This document shows, piece by piece, positions 39,064 to 43,796 of a DNA stretch of 43,796 bases. Location: positions 1 to 43,796 of the forward strand of contig JAJBUC010000152.1 of assembly GCA_020860545.1 (NCBI GenBank), read 5' to 3'. Below the pieces are notes generated by a model, which saw only the letters and a list, made by a program, of their open reading frames with translations, made no database searches and was not told the DNA's origin. The position numbers and the translations under genes were made by a program. This DNA comes from Oscillospiraceae bacterium (lineage in GTDB: Bacteria > Bacillota > Clostridia > Oscillospirales > Oscillospiraceae). The stretch's first letter is position 1; the number at the start of each line of letters is the position of its first letter.

Positions 39064-39831
39064 ATGCGCATTGCAATCATTACCGGCGCATCCTCCGGTA
39101 TCGGGCGTGCTTTCGCCAAATACGTGGCGGAATATGATGAGATTGACGTACTCTGGCTCGTTGCAAGGCGGCGGGAACGCCTTGAGGCGCTCTGCAAAGA
39201 GCTGCCAAAACCGGCGCGCATTTTGGAATATGATCTGACGGAGCAGGAGAGCATTCGGGCTATCCGCGCGCTGCTCGAGCAGGAGTCGCCGGAGGTCGGC
39301 TATCTCATCAATGCCGCAGGTTTCGGAAAGTTCTCCACCTACGCAGACCTCACCCTGCAGGAGACAAACGACATGATCGACCTCAACTGCAAGGCCTGCG
39401 TCGACCTGACCGTCGCCTCCATCCCTTATATGCGCCGCGGCTCCCGCATTCTGGAGATTGTCTCCACGTCCGCATTTCAGCCCTTGCCGGGCTTAAATAT
39501 CTACGCATCCACCAAGGCCTTTCTGCTCCACTACACCCGTGCGCTGCGCTGGGAGCTTTGGGGAAAAGGCATCTGGGCAACGGCAGTATGCCCCTACTGG
39601 GTGAAAACCGAGTTTATGGAGGTGGCGAAGGACACGAAAAACGGCAATACCGTGCGCTTTTTCCCCTTTGCCTCCACACCACAGGCCATTGCCCGGCGTG
39701 CGCTGCGTTTAAACCGCATGGGCGTCGCGGTTGCCACCTGTTCTGTCCCAGGCATCATTCAGCGATTCTTCACAAAGATCATACCACACTGCCTGATTAT
39801 GGGCATTTGGACCTTGACCAGAAAATTATAA
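39064..39831 (+). CDS. SDR family NAD(P)-dependent oxidoreductase
   Basis: IITGASSGIGRAFA, NAAGFGK, YASTKAFLLHYTRAL (YxxxK), VCPYWVKTEF. Confidence 0.93.
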   Translation: MRIAIITGASSGIGRAFAKYVAEYDEIDVLWLVARRRERLEALCKELPKPARILEYDLTEQESIRAIRALLEQESPEVGYLINAAGFGKFSTYADLTLQETNDMIDLNCKACVDLTVASIPYMRRGSRILEIVSTSAFQPLPGLNIYASTKAFLLHYTRALRWELWGKGIWATAVCPYWVKTEFMEVAKDTKNGNTVRFFPFASTPQAIARRALRLNRMGVAVATCSVPGIIQRFFTKIIPHCLIMGIWTLTRKL

Positions 39832-39838
39832 TACTACT

Positions 39839-39863
39839 CTCCAATTGAATGAGTCAATTGGAG
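39839..39863. repeat. Inverted repeat following the SDR gene
   Basis: CTCCAATTGA-ATGAG-TCAATTGGAG perfect 10-bp stem. Confidence 0.65.
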
Positions 39864-39898
39864 AGGCGGCACGTCTCATAAGCACGGAGACTAGTATA

Positions 39899-39960
39899 AG
39901 CAAAACAGGGCCGACGCTTCGGAATCCGCAGGATTCCATATGCGTCGGCCCTGTTTTGCT
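39899..39960. terminator. Large nested hairpin, probable bidirectional terminator between SDR (+) and lpdD-like (-)
   Basis: 19-bp perfect arms AGCAAAACAGGGCCGACGC / GCGTCGGCCCTGTTTTGCT, inner hairpin GGAATCC-GCA-GGATTCC. Confidence 0.75.
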
Positions 39961-39976
39961 ATTCCATTCGTATGCC

Positions 39977-40345
39977 CTATTCCGGCACAAGCTGCTTACA
40001 TATCTTTTCCAGAAGCTCCTCAACCAAGGAGAGAATGAGGGCAATATTGTCTCCGGATAGATTGTCGTAATGCACGCCGCAGACAACAACCACCTTTTTC
40101 CCAAAGCGTGCGGACAGGGCCTCGGCAATCTGATTGCCGACAAAGTGATCCTTATGACCGGGATAGCAAAAGGTAGAGACCGTGGCACTCATGTCGGCCG
40201 CATCGGCCAGACTGGGGCGCGGGGTTGCCATGCTGACGCTCCCAATATGGGCCGCGCCTCCGGTCACCAGCACAAGGAGATCTTCACCCACCCACGACGC
40301 TTCCGCGCGGATAGCAAACCCCTCCCGTTCCGCCTGACAGGCCAT
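39977..40345 (-). CDS. Prenylated-flavin chaperone LpdD-like protein
   Basis: 122 aa; VTGGAAHIGSVSMATPRPS, FCYPGHKDHFVGNQIAEAL, VVVVCGVHYDNLSGDNIALIL; RBS GAGGTG; last gene of the ubiX-ubiD cluster. Confidence 0.72.
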   Translation of the reverse strand: MACQAEREGFAIRAEASWVGEDLLVLVTGGAAHIGSVSMATPRPSLADAADMSATVSTFCYPGHKDHFVGNQIAEALSARFGKKVVVVCGVHYDNLSGDNIALILSLVEELLEKICKQLVPE

Positions 40346-40374
40346 AAACAGCACCTCATTTTCTTTGGAGTATT

Positions 40375-40411
40375 GGGGACGCCCGCGTGCTGTATCAACA
40401 CGGGCGTCCCC
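40375..40411. repeat. Intercistronic hairpin between ubiD and the lpdD-like gene
   Basis: GGGGACGCCCGCGTG...CACGGGCGTCCCC (one bulge), no strong downstream T-run. Confidence 0.7.
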
Positions 40412-40424
40412 TTCCTGTCATGAA

Positions 40425-41885
40425 TTAGAGATCGGGTACGTATTTCTTGTAGTCCATATCCAGGAACTTTGAGCGCTCGAACTTAGCCTTCATACCAAAC
40501 GGAACCGTACAGTCGAAGATCGTCTTACAGGAGATGCCGCGGTCGGCGATCAGCGGGCTATACTCCGGTGTTTCCGACGGATCCAGCGGGTGACAGCGCA
40601 CGCCGGGAATAAAGATCGTGTCAATATTCCCTTGGAATCTCGTGTTCATGGCCCAGATGACATCGTTCATGTCAAACGGGTCGACATCGTCATCGACAAG
40701 GAAGACATGCTTGAGCTCCGGGAAGGCGCTGAACGCGAGCAGCGCGGCCTGGCGCTGACGGCCCTCGTCGCTGGGAATGGATTTCTTGAACTGAAGAACC
40801 GCCATATACTTTCCACCGCCGGGTGATGCCGCATAGACATTGAGCAGGCGGCCGGGCATCGCCTTTTCCACCATGCTGAGAATGCTCGCCTCGGTGGGGA
40901 TACCGGCCATGCTGACATGCTCCTCGCTCGGTCCGATGCACGTCTGGAGAATCGGATTTTTACGGTGGGTAACCGATTTGATCTTAATCATGGGGACGGA
41001 CGCCGCGCCGCCGGTATAGCCGGGGAACTCGGGCATGGCCTTGCCGGTGTTGCTGTTCTTGTCCTCCGCCGCGCGGAAATTCGGAATCATCTCGCCCTCG
41101 ATGACATACTCCGCGTTTGCGATACACTTGGAGTTGATGGTAAGGCACTTTGTCAGCTCAACCGCCTTGCCGCGGATGGCACCTGCAATGCTGAGCTCAT
41201 TGAAGCCAAACGGTGTCGTGGGGGGCTCAAAGCCGGCGGCAATATCAATGGCGGGGTCAACGCCGATGCTCACGGAGATGGGCCAGGGCTTGTCGGCCTT
41301 TTCCGCCTTCTCAAACATCGCGCCCAGATGACGTGCACCGGGGGTGATCCACATGGACATCTCATCCTCACTCTGCAGGCAGAGGCGGTGGATGGTTACG
41401 TCGGACTCGCCGGTCTCCGGATCTTCGCCGTAGCAGACACCCATGGTCACATAGGGGCCTGCATCTTCAGGGGTATTGGTCGGGGCGGGCCCACTTTTAC
41501 GTATATGAAATCCGGGATCGGTTGCCTTGTAGATCACTTCCTGACAGAGCGCCTTCTCATTCGGGATCACAATCGGATAAATGGCCTTTGTTACACTGTC
41601 CTTCAGGAGGAAGCCCAGCTTTTCAGGCTCAGTTTCCAGCATCAGGGCGACGCGCTTGCGGCTGGCCAGGGTGCCAATCAGGACCTTGGCATCGGGATGC
41701 CCGTTGACCTTGTTGAACATCAGCGCGGGGCCTTCCTTCGTCGGGCGCTTCACGGTGCCGCCGGCACCGACATAACGATAGATGCCGGAAATCTCAGCGT
41801 GGCATTCCACAGGCTCATTGCACTCTGCATATTGGCCGGGATTCGCTTTCATAATTTCAATCGCGCGTCTCAGATCGTATTCCAT
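40425..41885 (-). CDS. ubiD: UbiD family prFMN-dependent decarboxylase (LpdC/gallate decarboxylase-like)
   Basis: MEYDLRRAIEIMK, KVNGHPDAKVLIGTLASRKRVAL, CIANAEYVIEGEMIPNFRAAEDKNSNTGKAMPEFPGYTGG, LQTCIGPSEEHVSMAGIPTEASIL. Confidence 0.92.
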   Translation of the reverse strand: MEYDLRRAIEIMKANPGQYAECNEPVECHAEISGIYRYVGAGGTVKRPTKEGPALMFNKVNGHPDAKVLIGTLASRKRVALMLETEPEKLGFLLKDSVTKAIYPIVIPNEKALCQEVIYKATDPGFHIRKSGPAPTNTPEDAGPYVTMGVCYGEDPETGESDVTIHRLCLQSEDEMSMWITPGARHLGAMFEKAEKADKPWPISVSIGVDPAIDIAAGFEPPTTPFGFNELSIAGAIRGKAVELTKCLTINSKCIANAEYVIEGEMIPNFRAAEDKNSNTGKAMPEFPGYTGGAASVPMIKIKSVTHRKNPILQTCIGPSEEHVSMAGIPTEASILSMVEKAMPGRLLNVYAASPGGGKYMAVLQFKKSIPSDEGRQRQAALLAFSAFPELKHVFLVDDDVDPFDMNDVIWAMNTRFQGNIDTIFIPGVRCHPLDPSETPEYSPLIADRGISCKTIFDCTVPFGMKAKFERSKFLDMDYKKYVPDL

Positions 41886-41908
41886 AATAATCCTCCTAAA
41901 TGATGCAT

Positions 41909-42430
41909 TCATTTATTTTTGTATATTGTCTCTATGACTCGCGGGGCACATATCAGAAACCAGGGGGCATATTGCTCCGGCTCGGTGCGCATATCATCCA
42001 GCAGTATCGGGATGCTGACCCATTGCAGCACATCGACTTCCTCCGGATTGGCTTTTATGTCCCCATGGTATTCCCCAAGAAAAACATGGTCATATTCATA
42101 CTCATATAGCCCGTGGTCCAGCCGGGCAAAATAGGTAAACGCGTGGTGATGGACAAGCTTCACAGGGGTCGCCCCCGTCTCCTCCCTGAGGCGGCGCGCA
42201 GCACACTCCTCCAGCGCTTCGCCGGGGCGCGGATGCGAGCAGCAGGCGTTTGCCCATAACCCGCCGCAATGATATTTGTGCGCGGCACGCCGCTGCACGA
42301 GCAGCCGATCCTCCTGATACAGAAAAACGGAAAATGCCCGGTGCAGCTGCGGCGTACGGTGCGCCTGCATTTTTGGCATGGTACCAATCGGCCGATCCAG
42401 TAAATCCACCAGAATCACGTCCGGTTCCAT
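41909..42430 (-). CDS. idi: Isopentenyl-diphosphate delta-isomerase, type 1 (NUDIX)
   Basis: ILVDLLDRPIGTMPKMQAHRTPQLHRAFSVFLY, GGLWANACCSHPRPGEALEECAARRLREETG, HHAFTYFARLDHGLYEYEYDHVFLG; matches the IDI-1 His/Cys/Glu active-site pattern. Confidence 0.9.
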   Translation of the reverse strand: MEPDVILVDLLDRPIGTMPKMQAHRTPQLHRAFSVFLYQEDRLLVQRRAAHKYHCGGLWANACCSHPRPGEALEECAARRLREETGATPVKLVHHHAFTYFARLDHGLYEYEYDHVFLGEYHGDIKANPEEVDVLQWVSIPILLDDMRTEPEQYAPWFLICAPRVIETIYKNK

Positions 42431-42432
42431 TG

Positions 42433-42999
42433 CTATCCGTCGACCCCTTCCCATGGAGAAAATTCGCTGTACTGCATCCCCAGCTGCATCAGAATTTTCC
42501 CAATCACATGGTTGATTTGGTCGGTGGTGCGTTCGAGCTTATTGTAGAAGGTCAGCACAGGCGGGATAATGGTGCATCCCAGATCTGCCGCATCCAGCAA
42601 ATTACGCAAATGCACCTTGCTCAGCGGCATTTCGCGCGGCACAAGAATGACCCGTCTGTTTTCCTTCAGGCAGACATCCACCGCGCGCACCAGAAGATTC
42701 GCGCTGTATCCGGCAACAATCCCGGAGAGGGTTTTCATACTGCACGGAATGACAATCATCCCGTCTGTGTGAAAGGACCCGCTGGAGATGCTTGCGGCCA
42801 GATTCGCATCACTATGGCAGAAGTCGGCAAGCTCCAGTAGTTTTTCAAAGGGCAGATCTGTCTCCAAATCCCAGGTTTTCCGCGCACCGTCGGTAACTAC
42901 CAAATGGATTTCACAGTCCTCGCGCTGGCGCAACGCCCGCATCAGCGCGTACCCCATCACGACGCCGCTTGCGCCGGAAATCCCTACAATGATTCGCAT
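42433..42999 (-). CDS. ubiX: UbiX family flavin prenyltransferase
   Basis: MRIIVGISGASGVVMGYALMRAL, IPCSMKTLSGIVAGYSANLLVRAVDVCLKENRRVILVPREMPLSKVHLRNLL, IPPVLTFYNK. Confidence 0.93.
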   Translation of the reverse strand: MRIIVGISGASGVVMGYALMRALRQREDCEIHLVVTDGARKTWDLETDLPFEKLLELADFCHSDANLAASISSGSFHTDGMIVIPCSMKTLSGIVAGYSANLLVRAVDVCLKENRRVILVPREMPLSKVHLRNLLDAADLGCTIIPPVLTFYNKLERTTDQINHVIGKILMQLGMQYSEFSPWEGVDG

Positions 43000-43023
43000 T
43001 CCAGACCTGCCCTCCTTTTTCTT

Positions 43024-43796
43024 TTAGTATAACCCAATGACCTTGAACCAACCGACTTCCACAAGACAGACAACCACAAAGACGGCAATTGTCAAAGGTA
43101 AGCCCATTCGCAGCGTTTCCCTTGTACTGTCCCCGCCATTGTCTTCTCCTGATCCGACCAGAATCGGCAGATTGTGGTGCGGGAAGAGGTAGTGGGCATA
43201 AATGGCTGTGTACGTCATAAAGGCCGGTATAAGCGGACTGATATTCATCTCTGTCGCGTAGGTAACCATAAGCGGACAGACAAGGCCCATAACCGCGATA
43301 CAGCTGCCCAGAACCATATGGCAGACCACCGCAACCACAAAGATAACCAGCGCAAGAACAAAAATACTCTGCGGCGTGGAAATCATCTTCTGAATCACGT
43401 CATTGAACAGCCAATCCGTCATGCCGCTTTCCGCGCCGACTTTGCTGATAGCGAGGGCAGCGGTCAGGAAGACCAGCGTGGGAACAGGCACCTCACTCCA
43501 AGCCTTTGGAGTAATAACCTCTCCAACAATCGGCAGACTCATGCACACCGCGACAAGCAGGGTAATCCAGCCGGGGTCTATGCCATGCAGGCTGTACGTC
43601 ATCCAAAGGACAATGGCAATCACCAGCCAGACGATGACGCGGATTTCCTTCTGCGTCATCTTGCCGAGGCTCTTGGATTTGAGCACAACCTCTTCCTTGT
43701 TGATCACGATTTTATTCTTCGGGCGGAAGAGCAGGAAGATCAGGCCCATCGTCAGCAGTGTCATCGCAATAGCGGGAATGCCCATGATCCCAAGCC
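43024..43796 (-). CDS. SLC13/DASS-type anion transporter, C-terminal part (truncated by window edge)
   Basis: Multiple TM segments; WSEVPVPTLVFLTAALAISKVGAESGMTDWL, HMVLGSCIAVMGLVCPLMVTYA, YLFPHHNLPILVGSG. Confidence 0.8.
   Translation of the reverse strand, partial: LGIMGIPAIAMTLLTMGLIFLLFRPKNKIVINKEEVVLKSKSLGKMTQKEIRVIVWLVIAIVLWMTYSLHGIDPGWITLLVAVCMSLPIVGEVITPKAWSEVPVPTLVFLTAALAISKVGAESGMTDWLFNDVIQKMISTPQSIFVLALVIFVVAVVCHMVLGSCIAVMGLVCPLMVTYATEMNISPLIPAFMTYTAIYAHYLFPHHNLPILVGSGEDNGGDSTRETLRMGLPLTIAVFVVVCLVEVGWFKVIGLY

Noticed and set aside
40917-41903. 328-aa + strand ORF antisense to ubiD
   Set aside because: Shadow ORF; no RBS or recognisable domain.
1-43796. CRISPR array, tRNA/rRNA genes, transposase or prophage genes
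   Set aside because: No regularly spaced repeats, cloverleaf-like or rRNA sequence, or mobile-element proteins were recognised. XerD is the housekeeping type next to spoIIM, so it is not taken as evidence of a mobile element.

Overview
The window is a gene-dense, GC-rich segment of a bacterial chromosome. It looks like an endospore-forming Clostridia (Oscillospiraceae-like) lineage, judging from spoIIM, a SpoIID-domain protein, the SCIFF locus and T-box/lysine riboswitch control. Most of it is housekeeping: a second type IIA topoisomerase pair, YitT, xerD-spoIIM, scfB-scfA-TIGR04086-yajC, tgt-queA, a SpoIID-like protein, a lysine-riboswitch-controlled asd-dapA-dapB operon, tsaD-rimI-polA-ABC-F, cysS-cysE behind a Cys T-box, pgsA-rimO, recX-recA, prmC-DUF1385 and a two-component system with a lipoprotein. 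The right end is accessory. It holds a zinc-ribbon / CAO-N beta-helix / GGR-like flavoprotein / SDR cassette on the + strand. Convergent with it is a compact - strand cluster: SLC13-type transporter, ubiX, type-1 IPP isomerase (idi), an LpdC-like ubiD, and an lpdD-like gene. The most exciting observation is that idi sits between ubiX and ubiD. This suggests a self-contained module that makes the prenyl donor, builds prenylated FMN, and uses it in a decarboxylase. Other notable signals are a SCIFF precursor absent from the ORF track (47 aa, GTG start), a triple DnaA-box cluster in a convergent intergenic region, an RBS-sequestering hairpin, a dense array of hairpins near 6.5 kb, and a probably dead transglutaminase-like lipoprotein. 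All calls come from reading sequence and motifs; no database search was run.
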